Shown here: positions 1 through 9,537 of the stretch, piece by piece | Layout: every line of letters starts with the position of its first letter | Numbering within the stretch: position 1 is the stretch's first letter | DNA from: Rhodoflexus caldus | GTDB lineage: Bacteria; Bacteroidota; Bacteroidia; Cytophagales; Thermoflexibacteraceae | Assembly (NCBI RefSeq): GCF_021206925.1 | Contig: NZ_JAJPRF010000007.1 | Coordinates: forward strand, 1 to 64,000 | Direction: 5' to 3' | DNA length: 64,000 nucleotides | Notes under the pieces: model-generated | What the model saw: the letters and a program-made list of their open reading frames with translations, nothing else | Databases searched by the model: none | Told to the model about the DNA's origin: nothing | Program-made: the position numbers and the translations under genes

Positions 1-143
1 GCTTTAGCAGGTTGTAAGCATTTTTTGGTGAATCAGATTAGAAGCAGAGTGAAGCAAAAAGAGCAGATATTAGAAAATTTCCAATTAACCGCAGGCTTAC
101 ATAATTACAAGTTGAAATTTTTAATCAATTGATTTTCAGTATT

Positions 144-209
144 TTAACTTCCAAAAAGTCTATTGCCGTTGGTGTCAAAACCAAGATTTTGCAAATCAAG
201 TAAGGTCAT
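144..209 (-). CDS. possible 21-residue ORF coupled to the nuclease-like gene
   Basis: The ORF begins MTLLDLQNLGF. Its ATG overlaps the TGA stop of the upstream nuclease-like gene as ATGA, and GGAGGT lies at the right distance in front. That arrangement would couple its translation to the upstream gene. At 21 residues it may be a remnant of a longer protein. No family is recognised, and the rest of the window edge (1-143) shows nothing further. Confidence 0.25.
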   Translation of the reverse strand: MTLLDLQNLGFDTNGNRLFGS

Positions 210-655
210 TTTGCACCTCCTTTTCGTTTGCCGGGTGGTTGGTCGGGTAGTTCGGTCATGCCTGCGAATTGCAGCCCTTTGATGATGTCGCTTTCGTCGG
301 TTATTTGCTCGTAATCTGTTGTGTATTTCAGCCAAATACCTGTCTGATAGTCGCAAATGAACACTTCTTGAACGCCGTACTCCTCAAAATAGGCTTCCAG
401 TTTGGATTTAGCGCGTTTCAGTCGTTTGGTGCGCTCTAATTCTACTACTATCAGGGGTTTGCGGCTTCCTTTTTTGCATATCATCAGGTCGGGTACAAGG
501 CTGTCGGGGTCGCGCTCGTTGGCGGCTGCCTCTTGGTAGATTTCATACTTTGTAAAGCCGAATTGCAAGTAGAAGTTAATCAGAATGTTGCGGCTGATTT
601 GTTTGTGTTCAAGGCTTGGGGTTGCCATTCCCAGCCCGCTCAGGTCATAGCCCAT
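206..655 (-). CDS. Uma2/PD-(D/E)xK-like nuclease-family protein
   Basis: This 149-residue protein has the core of a restriction-endonuclease-like fold. PDLM (Asp56) is followed about 15 residues later by a hydrophobic strand ending in VELERTK (Glu72 to Lys76), then a helix and a second strand (EVFICD). This resembles the catalytic arrangement of Uma2-type proteins, although the (D/E)xK signature is not perfect. It is shorter than typical Uma2 proteins of about 190 residues. An AGGAGGTG Shine-Dalgarno sits just before the ATG, which is unusual for Bacteroidota and unlike the neighbouring genes, so lateral acquisition is possible. Nuclease activity and substrate are inferred. Confidence 0.6.
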   Translation of the reverse strand: MGYDLSGLGMATPSLEHKQISRNILINFYLQFGFTKYEIYQEAAANERDPDSLVPDLMICKKGSRKPLIVVELERTKRLKRAKSKLEAYFEEYGVQEVFICDYQTGIWLKYTTDYEQITDESDIIKGLQFAGMTELPDQPPGKRKGGAK

Positions 656-1008
656 GTTTCACCTCCTCTTTTGCTTGGTTATATGACAATTTGCTGCCGG
701 GTTTCATAAATAAAGTTGGTTGTGGTTTCATAATACATATTCAATTTTAAGGTTTAAAATGCCTGATTCTGCGCGGAGTTTTTGCAGGATTCTGCCCATA
801 TGTCGCAATCCTTCTTCTGTTTCTTCAAAATACCTGTAAAGTGCTTTGGTTGTTCTAATGGTGATTGTATCTTGTCGCAATTTGACAGGCTGCAATTGCG
901 AAAGTTTGGCTAACAAACCTATTTTTCATCTATAAAAAATTTACCCAAGACTTATCACACGTGTAATAAAACCGCGAAAGCCAATAATTTTTTCAACCGT
1001 CGGTTTTC
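656..1008. other. region without a confident gene; overlapping tiny ORFs on the - strand
   Basis: A 62-codon frame on the - strand (728-916) has no ATG near its 5' end, only TTG. Two tiny ORFs overlap after it: 679-738 (19 aa, starting MYYETTT) and 645-707 (20 aa, starting MKPGSKL), the latter running into the nuclease-like gene. They may be a decayed upstream gene or a translated leader. No family match is recognised. Confidence 0.3.
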
Positions 1009-1017
1009 TACATTTGC
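1009..1017 (+). promoter_or_regulatory. Bacteroidota -7 promoter element
   Basis: TACATTTGC matches the Bacteroidota -7 consensus TAnnTTTGY and lies 31 bp before the ATG at 1049. The -33 region is T-rich but lacks an exact TTTG. Confidence 0.5.
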
Positions 1018-1048
1018 CCTTCTAACGTTTATTTCCTTGAACCCAAGT

Positions 1049-1450
1049 ATGTTATTCCAAAACAACTTTTTAACTATTACGCAATCCGATGATATTCAAG
1101 GCATTACTATCCAATGGCACACAGGCTCCGTTCGGATGAGTGATGATGAATTTCGGGAGAGTATCATCGGTATCAAAAATGCCATATTAACAGCCAAACC
1201 CCAAGCTATTTTTGCTGATACGCTTCACATGGAATATGCAATCGTTCCCGAATTGCAAGAGTGGCATAACGAGGTGGTTTTCCCGGCCATGACCTCGGTT
1301 AATGTAAATAAACTTGGCATTGTTGTCAGTCAAGATATTTTTACCCAAATATCAATTGAACAACTCATAGAAGACAGCATCAACAACGAAATAAAAGTAA
1401 GATATTTCAGCAGCCCTGAAGCGGCATTGGAATGGTTGCGCAACGAATAG
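1049..1450 (+). CDS. SpoIIAA/STAS-like hypothetical protein
   Basis: The protein has 133 residues from the ATG at 1049; a TTG four codons upstream is less likely. The order of elements resembles single-domain SpoIIAA/STAS-like proteins common in Cytophagales: an N-terminal sheet, a helix with DDEFRESI, a strand ending IFADT, a loop with an aromatic-rich segment, a strand (KLGIVVSQDIF), and a C-terminal helix (SPEAALEWLR). Such proteins are usually cytosolic and of unknown role. The -7 element at 1009 supports independent transcription. No catalytic motif is visible. Confidence 0.6.
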   Translation: MLFQNNFLTITQSDDIQGITIQWHTGSVRMSDDEFRESIIGIKNAILTAKPQAIFADTLHMEYAIVPELQEWHNEVVFPAMTSVNVNKLGIVVSQDIFTQISIEQLIEDSINNEIKVRYFSSPEAALEWLRNE

Positions 1451-1460
1451 CTACGCCAAC

Positions 1461-2552
1461 TCATTTAAAAACTTTATACTCCCTGAATCCCTTTCTGATT
1501 TCCAAGAAAGACACCTTGATGACTGTATAGGCCGGAATAGCAGCCAACATTCCCAATACCCCTCCTATGGTAGCACCCGCAAAAACACTTATAAAAATTT
1601 CAAGCGGGTGCGCCTTTACACTTTTTGAAAAAATAATCGGCTGCAAAATAACATTATCGATTACCTGAGTGATGATAAAAGCCAACAGCAACTGTCCCAG
1701 TAAAAAAAGATAACCATTACCTTCCAATAATTCGGGCGGTGCAGTAGAAATACCAACAATTACTCCGAAAATAGTACCTATCAGAGGCCCCGCAAAAGGA
1801 ATTACATTGGCAATTGCTGCAAAAATGCCAATTGTAACTGCATAGTTTACCCCCAGAAGAATTAAACTGAACGAAACAATCGTAAAAATAGAAATAATTT
1901 GTAACAGCAGCCCGAGCAGGTAGTTAGACAACAATCTTTCAATTTTATGAATGGCGCTGATACTGACTTCAAAATAGCGATTGGGAATCAGGGCGATTAG
2001 CTGTTTTCTAACTTTGCCTTTTTCAAAAAGGAGAAAAAAGGTGATAAAGAGTACGGCTAAAATTCCGATGAAAATATTACCTGTCGTCAGCAGCAAATCG
2101 TTAAGCACATTACCTAATTTGAATTGTGTAAATATTTCACCCAATTTTTCCTTAAATTGAATAATGAGGAAACCACGCGGCTGATTAACTATCTTTGAGT
2201 TAATCAAAAAATCTTCTACATGGGCTATTGGCAGGGATAGCTTATCGGAAAACTCATCATAAGGAATATTGGCAATAACGGCAGCTTGCTCATTAATCAG
2301 CGGCATAAATAGCAGTACGAACAATGCCAATACCCCTACCAAAATGCTGAACGAAATCAAAATTGCAATACTGCGCGGAATGCGCACACCCCTCACCTGA
2401 ATTTGACTGATGGCATTGGTTGGCACTTTTAGGATGCCGGAAAGCACCATAGCGAGGATGATGTACATGACAATATCCGCAAAAATCCATGCGGCAGCCA
2501 GCAAGCCCGCCAGCAAGGCTATAAATCCCCAATTGATTTTCATTTGTGGCAT
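1461..2552 (-). CDS. AI-2E family (PerM-type) membrane transporter
   Basis: This polytopic inner-membrane protein of about 363 residues has paired hydrophobic helices at the N-terminus and a long extracytoplasmic stretch around residues 90-140. Another helix cluster follows, including the conserved region with NVIPFAGPLIG and the later IIGGVLGMLAAIPAY-type segment typical of AI-2E family (YdiK/PerM-like) transporters. Substrates vary in the family and are usually unknown. The ATG at 2552 is preferred over an upstream TTG at 2558. It is transcribed divergently from moeA. Confidence 0.85.
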   Translation of the reverse strand: MPQMKINWGFIALLAGLLAAAWIFADIVMYIILAMVLSGILKVPTNAISQIQVRGVRIPRSIAILISFSILVGVLALFVLLFMPLINEQAAVIANIPYDEFSDKLSLPIAHVEDFLINSKIVNQPRGFLIIQFKEKLGEIFTQFKLGNVLNDLLLTTGNIFIGILAVLFITFFLLFEKGKVRKQLIALIPNRYFEVSISAIHKIERLLSNYLLGLLLQIISIFTIVSFSLILLGVNYAVTIGIFAAIANVIPFAGPLIGTIFGVIVGISTAPPELLEGNGYLFLLGQLLLAFIITQVIDNVILQPIIFSKSVKAHPLEIFISVFAGATIGGVLGMLAAIPAYTVIKVSFLEIRKGFREYKVFK

Positions 2553-2628
2553 ATCCAAAAAAATTCGGCCTTCCGGCTACTATATGTTAAAAATAATCCA
2601 AAATTAGCGGTGTTGCCTATTTTGGAAT

Positions 2629-3852
2629 ATGCGAGCACAGAAAAAAAACTTGATAAGTGCAGACGAAGCATGGCAGGCTGTACAAGATGCGGCCCCTCCT
2701 GCTGCGGAAGAACTGACCTCTCTCAAAGATGCGACAGGAAAAATTCTGCGGCGGCCGGTGGTTGCCGACAGGGACTTCCCGCCGTTTGACAGAGTAACAA
2801 TGGACGGCATTGTTATTTCGTACGAGGCCTTCGCACGAGGCAAAAGACAGTTTCGGATAGCACATACAACCATGGCAGGCACTGCACCGCCGCCCCTGCA
2901 AAATCCTGATGATTGTATAGAAATTATGACAGGTGCTCCTTTGCCCTTACATGCCGATACTGTTATTCGCTACGAAGACATTGATATTTCAGACGGGCGA
3001 ATAGCTTCTTTAAAGCCTGATGCCACTGTCCAAAGGTATCAGAATGTTCATCGGAAGGGAAGCGATGCTGCAGCCAATCAGCAACTGATAGCCCCCGGCA
3101 CTTTGTTGAAACCTGCACACATAGCCGTTGCAGCGGCTTGCGGTTATGCACAATTGTACACATCACGTATGCCGACGGCAATAGTTATCGGTACGGGCGA
3201 CGAACTTGTCCCGATAGAATCCGCTCCGTTGCCGCATCAGATTAGGCAGTCTAATGCCCATATGCTGGCCGCAGCATTAGCCACCCATGGTATATCTGCA
3301 CATACGAGCCACCTGCCCGACAATCCGCAAATAATTACAACCAATCTTGCTCATATTATCAGCAGCTACGACTTAATTATTATCAGTGGCGGAGTTTCGG
3401 CAGGCAAAGCGGACTATATACCCGACTTGCTTGAAAATCTGGGTGTTGAAATTGTTTTTCATGGTGTCAAACAAAAACCGGGGAAACCTCTGTTGTTTGG
3501 CCGGATGAAAACAAGCCCTGCCACTGTTTTTGCGCTCCCGGGTAATCCTGTATCGGCCTTTATGTGCCTGCAACGCTACGTAACGGCTTGGCTGCGAAAA
3601 CATTTGTTGCAACAAGAACAACCCCTACTCTATGCCCGCCTGACTGATAATGTAACGTTCAGCCCTGCACTGACTTATTTTTTACAAGTGCATACGTACA
3701 CCGACCGCGAGGGCATCTGTTGGGCAGAACCGGTAGCAGGCGGCGGCTCAGGAGACTTTGTGAATTTGTTGTCGGTAAACGGATTTCTTTTGCTGCCGCC
3801 GCATCAATCGCATTTTAAAAAAGGCGAAACCTATCCTTTGTTGCCTTTCTGA
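2629..3852 (+). CDS. moeA: molybdopterin molybdenumtransferase MoeA
   Basis: The 407-residue protein has the MoeA domain order. An N-terminal region carries PPFDRVTMDG (family: PPFDNSAMDGYA) and IMTGAPLP. A central MoaB/Mog-type domain carries ISGGVSAGKADY (family: SGGVSVGxxD) and LPGNPVSAFMC. A small C-terminal beta domain ends in LLPPHQSHFKKGE. MoeA inserts molybdate into adenylylated molybdopterin in the last step of molybdenum cofactor synthesis. No other Moco biosynthesis gene is adjacent, although a MOSC-domain gene lies at 11.2-12.0 kb. The TMDGI variant of the MDGYA motif is slightly unusual. Confidence 0.93.
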   Translation: MRAQKKNLISADEAWQAVQDAAPPAAEELTSLKDATGKILRRPVVADRDFPPFDRVTMDGIVISYEAFARGKRQFRIAHTTMAGTAPPPLQNPDDCIEIMTGAPLPLHADTVIRYEDIDISDGRIASLKPDATVQRYQNVHRKGSDAAANQQLIAPGTLLKPAHIAVAAACGYAQLYTSRMPTAIVIGTGDELVPIESAPLPHQIRQSNAHMLAAALATHGISAHTSHLPDNPQIITTNLAHIISSYDLIIISGGVSAGKADYIPDLLENLGVEIVFHGVKQKPGKPLLFGRMKTSPATVFALPGNPVSAFMCLQRYVTAWLRKHLLQQEQPLLYARLTDNVTFSPALTYFLQVHTYTDREGICWAEPVAGGGSGDFVNLLSVNGFLLLPPHQSHFKKGETYPLLPF

Positions 3853-3911
3853 TGTGGTTAAACAAAAAAAACGTATTTTAGTGCGCATGAAAACGCATAA
3901 AAAACGCCATT

Positions 3912-5726
3912 ATGTCCAATAGTTCTAAGCTGTATCTGATTGCACTTGCCGCTGTTGTCCTTTCCGTAACGGGTTATTTTTTGGGCAACAATCCGCAAAG
4001 CACTTGGGATGAGTTGTTTCTGATAGTAATCATTGTCAATATTTTAACACTGTTGATTTTTACACATGTATGGTTTGTTGAGCCTATAAAAAAAATAGCT
4101 AATGCAGCCAAAAAAATAACCAATGGCGACTACAATATTCAATTTGATTATACCGGAAATCCGGATGTTGACCAGATTAGTTACGGCTTGAACACCACCA
4201 CAAGTAGCATCAGTCGAGCACGCGAATTTATCGGACAAATAGGTGAAGGAAAATTAGATGCTGAATTTCAGACCACAGACAAAACAGCACTGGCCAAAGA
4301 CCCCTTGGCACAGGCACTGCTGGCCATGAAAGAACAGTTAGTACTTATTGACCAAAAAGAACGACAGCGCAAATGGACAGCCGAGGGCGTAGCGCTTTTC
4401 GCCGAAATATTGCGAGCCAACCAGAAAAGCGAGGAGGAAATAGCCCGCGATATCATTACCAACATGGTTCGGTATATCAACGGCATTCAGGGCGCACTCT
4501 ACATTCTCTCAGAAGACTATGAAGGCAACAGCATCCTGCAACTGTCTGCCGCTTTTGCCCTGTCGGAAGAGCGCCTTGCCAAACAACAACTGCTGCCCGG
4601 AGAAGGGCTCGTAGGGCAGGCTTTGTTAGAAAAACAACATTTCTATTTGGATAACCTCCCTGCCGAGTACACCCGCGTAGCGTCAGGTTTGGGCGAATCC
4701 GCTCCCCGATACCTGCTCATTGTGCCACTGAAAGCCAACGAATCGGCCTACGGTGTCATTGAAATAGCTTCCATGGAGCCCATAGAGAAGTATGTGATTG
4801 ACTTTGTACTGCGGGTAAGCGAAAACATTGCGGCTACTGTAGCCACCGTTATCGCTAACCGTAAAAATGTCCGTTTGCTGGAAGAGGCACAAGCCATGAC
4901 CGAGCAACTCCGCGCACAGGAAGAAGAAATGCGCCAAAATATGGAAGAACTGATGGCTACTCAGGAAGAAATGGCGCGCAGGCAAGCAGAACTGGAACGT
5001 TCGCGTGAGCAGTTGCAAAAAGCCAAAGAAGAACTGGAAGAAAATGAGCGCCAAATCCGCAAAGTAGCCGAAGAACAAAAAGAAATGATTGCGCAATTAG
5101 ACATTCAGAAAAAGAAATTAGAAGCTAACGAAACAGTACTCAAAAAAGCATATGATAAAATGCGCCAAAATCAGGAAGATGCCGACAAAAAACGCAGGGA
5201 AATAGAAGAAGTCAATAGGCAACTGATGGCGCAAAAAACCAAAATAGAGGCCAATGAAATCATTTTGAAGAAATCATACGAAAAAATGCGCCAGCAACAG
5301 AAGGAATTTAAAGCCAAAGAAACAGAATTGATACTGAAAAGTACAATCAATCGGGCGCTGATTAATACAATGGAAGGTTTCTATTACGTTTGTGATGCAA
5401 CCAAAGACTACCGCGCAAGCATTATTGAAGGCAATATACAGCAGCTTACCGGCTATCAGCCCGAACAAGTGCTCAGCAATGAAATTCCCTTGGGCAAACT
5501 CATTCATCCCGACTACAAAAACTATGTAGATACAGAAGTTGAAAAGGCCATTAACGACCGCAAGAGCTACATTTTGGAGTATGATATGCTCATTGCCGAC
5601 GGAAAAACCAGAAAAGTCTGGGAAAAAGGATTTCCCGTATTTGACGACAAGGAAGAACTCAGCCACCTGATAGGCTTTATTATTGACTATGAATTAGCCA
5701 AAAAACTTAAACTCAACGCTGCCTAA
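3912..5726 (+). CDS. membrane HAMP-GAF-coiled coil-PAS sensor protein
   Basis: The 604-residue protein has two N-terminal membrane helices (about 6-24 and 33-56), a HAMP-like segment (about 57-110), a GAF domain (about 155-310), a long charged coiled coil rich in Glu, Lys and Gln (about 315-470) and a C-terminal PAS domain (about 478-600). No histidine kinase, cyclase or methyl-accepting output domain is visible, so it must signal through partners or the coiled coil. The coiled coil contains a duplicated unit (IEANEIILKKSYEKMRQ and a near copy). It is the first gene of a compact five-gene + strand run, two bases from the next ORF. Confidence 0.8.
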   Translation: MSNSSKLYLIALAAVVLSVTGYFLGNNPQSTWDELFLIVIIVNILTLLIFTHVWFVEPIKKIANAAKKITNGDYNIQFDYTGNPDVDQISYGLNTTTSSISRAREFIGQIGEGKLDAEFQTTDKTALAKDPLAQALLAMKEQLVLIDQKERQRKWTAEGVALFAEILRANQKSEEEIARDIITNMVRYINGIQGALYILSEDYEGNSILQLSAAFALSEERLAKQQLLPGEGLVGQALLEKQHFYLDNLPAEYTRVASGLGESAPRYLLIVPLKANESAYGVIEIASMEPIEKYVIDFVLRVSENIAATVATVIANRKNVRLLEEAQAMTEQLRAQEEEMRQNMEELMATQEEMARRQAELERSREQLQKAKEELEENERQIRKVAEEQKEMIAQLDIQKKKLEANETVLKKAYDKMRQNQEDADKKRREIEEVNRQLMAQKTKIEANEIILKKSYEKMRQQQKEFKAKETELILKSTINRALINTMEGFYYVCDATKDYRASIIEGNIQQLTGYQPEQVLSNEIPLGKLIHPDYKNYVDTEVEKAINDRKSYILEYDMLIADGKTRKVWEKGFPVFDDKEELSHLIGFIIDYELAKKLKLNAA

Positions 5727-5728
5727 CA

Positions 5729-6169
5729 ATGAATGAGCAGAACGATATTTTTTATGAACTCTTATTCTCTCAACCTCTTTACCTGATACCGGACAAACAT
5801 GAGATGCCGCGGGCTGATGAGCGCATACAGTCATCTGTTTTGGTTGTAGTAACCAACCTGCCACTTGCCCCCGCAGAAGAAGAGTTGCTGCAAAAAATCC
5901 TGCAAGCCGCTAAAATCAATCCGGCGCAGGTTGATAAAATGCCTGTTGCGGACTATCGCGCAGAAGAAAACAGCAACAGAAAGCATATCCTGTTTTTTGT
6001 AAAACCCGACCGATTGCCCAAAGAATTAGCTGTTTTTGGCATATACCGCGCCGCACCTGCTTATGAAAAAGCGCACGTAATCATTGCCAACGACTTAGCT
6101 ACGCTTGCCACCGACACCGCAGGCAAAAAACAATTATGGGAACTTCTCAAACAAACCTTCCTGCAATGA
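5729..6169 (+). CDS. conserved hypothetical protein, possibly HolD-like
   Basis: The 146-residue protein follows the sensor gene by two bases and overlaps the next gene by ATGA. It has a strand-loop segment (VLVVVTNLPL), a helix (EELLQKILQAAKINPAQV), a second strand (HILFFV) and a C-terminal IIANDLATLA...KKQLWELLKQTF. This order resembles the psi subunit (HolD) of DNA polymerase III, which has a hydrophobic strand ending NDLP, a helix ending in a PDQV-type turn, and a C-terminal LW helix. The resemblance is by eye and may be superficial; the safe call is hypothetical. Confidence 0.65.
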   Translation: MNEQNDIFYELLFSQPLYLIPDKHEMPRADERIQSSVLVVVTNLPLAPAEEELLQKILQAAKINPAQVDKMPVADYRAEENSNRKHILFFVKPDRLPKELAVFGIYRAAPAYEKAHVIIANDLATLATDTAGKKQLWELLKQTFLQ

Positions 6170-8322
6170 AAAAATTCACAAAAGTAACCAAAAATCTATT
6201 GCCCGTCCTTGCCGCCGTTGCATTTGCGGGCTGCCAATCTAAGCAACCCTCAGAGATGGAAAACCAAACGCTGCCACCGGCACCTGTTGCCAAAATTATC
6301 CCCAAAGAACTGACTGCACACGGCCACACTCGTATTGACAACTACTATTGGCTCAATAACAGGGAAGATACCGCTGTCATTAATTACCTAAAAGCCGAAA
6401 ATGAATATTTGGATGCCGTAATGGCTCCTACCGCTGCCTTACAGGAAAAACTTTTCAATGAAATGAAAAGCCGAATCAAAGAACAAGACGAGTCTGTACC
6501 TTACTTACTGCGAGGTTATCACTACATCACCCGCTACGAGCAAGGCGGTGAATACCCGATTTATACCCGCAAAAAAGGGACATTAGAAGCCCCCGAAGAG
6601 GTAATGCTGAACGTCAATGAAATGGCCAAAGGACATGCCTACTATCAGGTCGGAGGGCTGAAAGTAAGCGATGACAATCGCCTGCTTGCCTACGGCGTAG
6701 ATACCGTCAGTCGCCGCATTTACACCCTGTATTTCAAGGACTTGCAAACCGGAGAAACACTCAAAGACGTAATTGCCAACACTACGGGCAACATTGCATG
6801 GGCTGCCGACAATAAAACCGTGTTCTACTCCCGCCAAGATTTGCAAACCCTGCGCTCCTACCAAATCTGGAAGCACGTAATCGGCACCAATCCCCAAGAA
6901 GACCAACTGATTTACGAAGAAAAAGACGAGACATTCAGTGTGGGCGTATATCGGTCAAAATCAGACAAATACCTGTTTATCTACTCCGGCAGCATACTGA
7001 CTACCGAAGCCCGTTTTCTGGATGCTGCACAGCCTAACGGCAAATTCACGGTATTTCTGCCGCGCGAGCGCGGACACGAGTACAGCATAGACCATGCGGG
7101 CAATAAATTTTACATTCGTACCAACTGGCAGGCAGAAAATTTCCGCGTCATGGAAGCAGACGAAAAAGCCGTTGGCAACAAACAAGCATGGAAAGAACTC
7201 ATTCCGCACCGCACCGATGTATTTGTAGAAAGTTTTGACGTTTTTAAAGACCATTTGGTCATAGAAGAGCGCAAAGAAGGCTTGATTCACTTGCGGATAC
7301 GCCCTTGGGCAAACCCCGCTGCCGAGTATTACGTGGACTTTGGCGAACCAACCTATACCGCCGGCTTGGGCAGCAACCCCGAATTTAACACTACCGTACT
7401 GCGCTACGGCTATACCTCACTCACCACGCCCAACTCCACCTATGACTACGACATGGCAACCAAAACCAAGAAACTGCTCAAACAACAGGAGGTTTTGGGC
7501 GGCTTCAAAAGTGAGGACTATCAGTCGGAAAGGCTCTACGCCACAGCCCGCGACGGTGTAAAAGTTCCCATTTCAATTGTGTACAAAAAAGGTTTTAAGA
7601 AAGACGGCAAAGCGCCTCTGCTGCTCTATGCTTACGGCTCTTACGGCTACTCAACGGACGCTTATTTCAGTTCAAGTCGCCTGAGCCTGCTCGACCGCGG
7701 CTTTGCCTTTGCCATCGCACACATTCGCGGCGGGCAAGAAATGGGCAGACAATGGTATGAAAACGGCAAACTGCTCAAAAAGAAAAATACCTTCTACGAT
7801 TTCATTGATTGCGGCAAATATCTGATAGCCGAAAAATACACTTCGCCCGAGCATTTGTATGCCAACGGCGGCAGTGCGGGCGGTTTGCTGATGGGTGCAG
7901 TTGCCAACATGGCTCCCGAACTGTTCAAAGGTATCGTAGCCGATGTGCCTTTTGTGGATGTAGTAACCACCATGCTGGATGACTCCATCCCACTTACCAC
8001 AGGCGAGTATGACGAGTGGGGCAACCCGAACGACAAAACTTACTACGACTACATGCTCAGCTATTCACCCTACGATAACGTAGAGAAAAAAGCCTACCCG
8101 AATTTGTTGGTAACAACAGGCTTGCACGATTCGCAAGTGCAATACTGGGAACCGGCCAAGTGGGTAGCCAAACTCCGCGCCACGAAGACCGACAACAACT
8201 TGCTGCTGCTCAAAACCAACATGGAAGCAGGGCATATCGGCGCTTCGGGCAGATTTGCGCCTTTGAAAGAGGTAGCGCTGGAATATGCATTCTACCTTTA
8301 TCTAGAAGGCATCAAAGAGTAA
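6166..8322 (+). CDS. S9A oligopeptidase B-like lipoprotein
   Basis: The start is the ATG at 6166, which overlaps the upstream stop (ATGA) and gives a lipoprotein signal with the lipobox AFAGC. The 718-residue protein has an N-terminal seven-bladed propeller and a C-terminal alpha/beta hydrolase domain. The nucleophile Ser is in GGSAGG, the acid is likely Asp in GLHDSQVQYWEP, and His is in EAGHIGASGR, the signature of oligopeptidase B (PtrB) rather than classical prolyl oligopeptidase. It is expected to cleave short peptides after basic residues. The lipid anchor places it in the envelope, whereas many homologues are cytosolic. Confidence 0.9.
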   Translation: MKKFTKVTKNLLPVLAAVAFAGCQSKQPSEMENQTLPPAPVAKIIPKELTAHGHTRIDNYYWLNNREDTAVINYLKAENEYLDAVMAPTAALQEKLFNEMKSRIKEQDESVPYLLRGYHYITRYEQGGEYPIYTRKKGTLEAPEEVMLNVNEMAKGHAYYQVGGLKVSDDNRLLAYGVDTVSRRIYTLYFKDLQTGETLKDVIANTTGNIAWAADNKTVFYSRQDLQTLRSYQIWKHVIGTNPQEDQLIYEEKDETFSVGVYRSKSDKYLFIYSGSILTTEARFLDAAQPNGKFTVFLPRERGHEYSIDHAGNKFYIRTNWQAENFRVMEADEKAVGNKQAWKELIPHRTDVFVESFDVFKDHLVIEERKEGLIHLRIRPWANPAAEYYVDFGEPTYTAGLGSNPEFNTTVLRYGYTSLTTPNSTYDYDMATKTKKLLKQQEVLGGFKSEDYQSERLYATARDGVKVPISIVYKKGFKKDGKAPLLLYAYGSYGYSTDAYFSSSRLSLLDRGFAFAIAHIRGGQEMGRQWYENGKLLKKKNTFYDFIDCGKYLIAEKYTSPEHLYANGGSAGGLLMGAVANMAPELFKGIVADVPFVDVVTTMLDDSIPLTTGEYDEWGNPNDKTYYDYMLSYSPYDNVEKKAYPNLLVTTGLHDSQVQYWEPAKWVAKLRATKTDNNLLLLKTNMEAGHIGASGRFAPLKEVALEYAFYLYLEGIKE

Positions 8323-8370
8323 ATACAGGTGAACAACCGATATTTTAACAATCTGAAAACGAAAACAACT

Positions 8371-9537
8371 ATGACAAACTACAATCGCAAAATGCGCATG
8401 GGGATGGTTGGCGGAGGCATTGGTGCTTTCATTGGTGCGGTGCATCGCATGGCAGCCGCCCTTGACGGTGAAATAGAGCTTGTTTGCGGCGCTTTCAGCA
8501 GCGACCCCGAAAAATCGCGACTCTCCGGCGCACAGCTCTACCTGCCGCCGGAACGTGTCTACGGTAGCTATGAGGAAATGATTCTCAAAGAAAAAACGCT
8601 GCCGATAGGCGAACGTATGGATTTTGTGGCCATCGTAACGCCTAATCACATGCACTTCCCCCCTGCCAAAATGGCATTAGAAAACGGTTTTGATGTCGTT
8701 TGCGACAAACCCGTAACCTTTAACCTGACTGAGGCCAAAGAGTTGGCGGAAATCGTGCAAAAAAGCGGGCGACTGTTTGCCCTTACGCACAACTACACCG
8801 GCTATCCGATGGTGAAAGAAGCGCGCGAGATTGTTCGCAGCGGGCGCATCGGGAAAGTACGCAAAGTAGTGGTAGAGTATCCGCAAGGCTGGCTGGCAAC
8901 TCTTGTGGAAGCCACCGGCAGCAAGCAGGCATCGTGGCGCACCGACCCAACCAAATCGGGTGCAGCGGGCTGCATCGGCGATATCGGTACTCACGCCGAA
9001 AACCTCGCCGAATACATCACCGGCCTGCAAATCACCGAACTTTGCGCCGATATCACCGCCTTTGTTCCCGGACGGAAGTTGGATGACGACGGCAACATAT
9101 TGCTGCGATTCAACAACGGCGCAAAAGGCATTCTGCAAGCAAGTCAGATTTGCGTAGGCGAAGAAAACAACCTCAACATCCGCGTGTATGGCGAAACAGG
9201 CGGCATCTGGTGGCATCAGATGGAACCTAACACCTTAGAACTGACCCTGATAGACCAACCCAAACAACTGATTCGCACAGGAGTAGGGCAACTGTCGGCG
9301 GCAGCACAAGCCCATACGCGCATCCCCGCAGGCCATCCGGAAGGCTACTTGGAAGCATTTGCCAACATTTACCGAAACTTTGCCCGCACGCTGCGAAGCC
9401 GCTTGAAAGGAGAAACTCCTGACCCACTCTACACCGACTTCCCTACGATAGAAGACGGCGTAAGAGGTATGGCATTCATTGAGGCAGTTGTAGCCGCATC
9501 GGCAAGCAATGAAAAATGGTATCCGTTTGCAAAATGA
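8371..9537 (+). CDS. Gfo/Idh/MocA family oxidoreductase
   Basis: The preferred start is the ATG at 8371, giving 388 residues. The N-terminal Rossmann fold begins [15 protein letters not shown], followed by [10 protein letters not shown] and the family catalytic motif as CDKPVTFN (family EKP). The C-terminal alpha/beta domain contains [10 protein letters not shown], with the likely substrate-binding His. Members are NAD(P)-dependent sugar or inositol dehydrogenases; the substrate here cannot be read from sequence. It lies 48 bp after the oligopeptidase gene and overlaps xerD by ATGA, so it is cotranscribed. Confidence 0.9.
   Translation: MTNYNRKMRMGMVGGGIGAFIGAVHRMAAALDGEIELVCGAFSSDPEKSRLSGAQLYLPPERVYGSYEEMILKEKTLPIGERMDFVAIVTPNHMHFPPAKMALENGFDVVCDKPVTFNLTEAKELAEIVQKSGRLFALTHNYTGYPMVKEAREIVRSGRIGKVRKVVVEYPQGWLATLVEATGSKQASWRTDPTKSGAAGCIGDIGTHAENLAEYITGLQITELCADITAFVPGRKLDDDGNILLRFNNGAKGILQASQICVGEENNLNIRVYGETGGIWWHQMEPNTLELTLIDQPKQLIRTGVGQLSAAAQAHTRIPAGHPEGYLEAFANIYRNFARTLRSRLKGETPDPLYTDFPTIEDGVRGMAFIEAVVAASASNEKWYPFAK

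Noticed and set aside
728-916. 62-codon - strand frame
   Set aside because: It has no ATG near the start (TTG only), no ribosome-binding site and no recognisable family; kept only as part of a region note.
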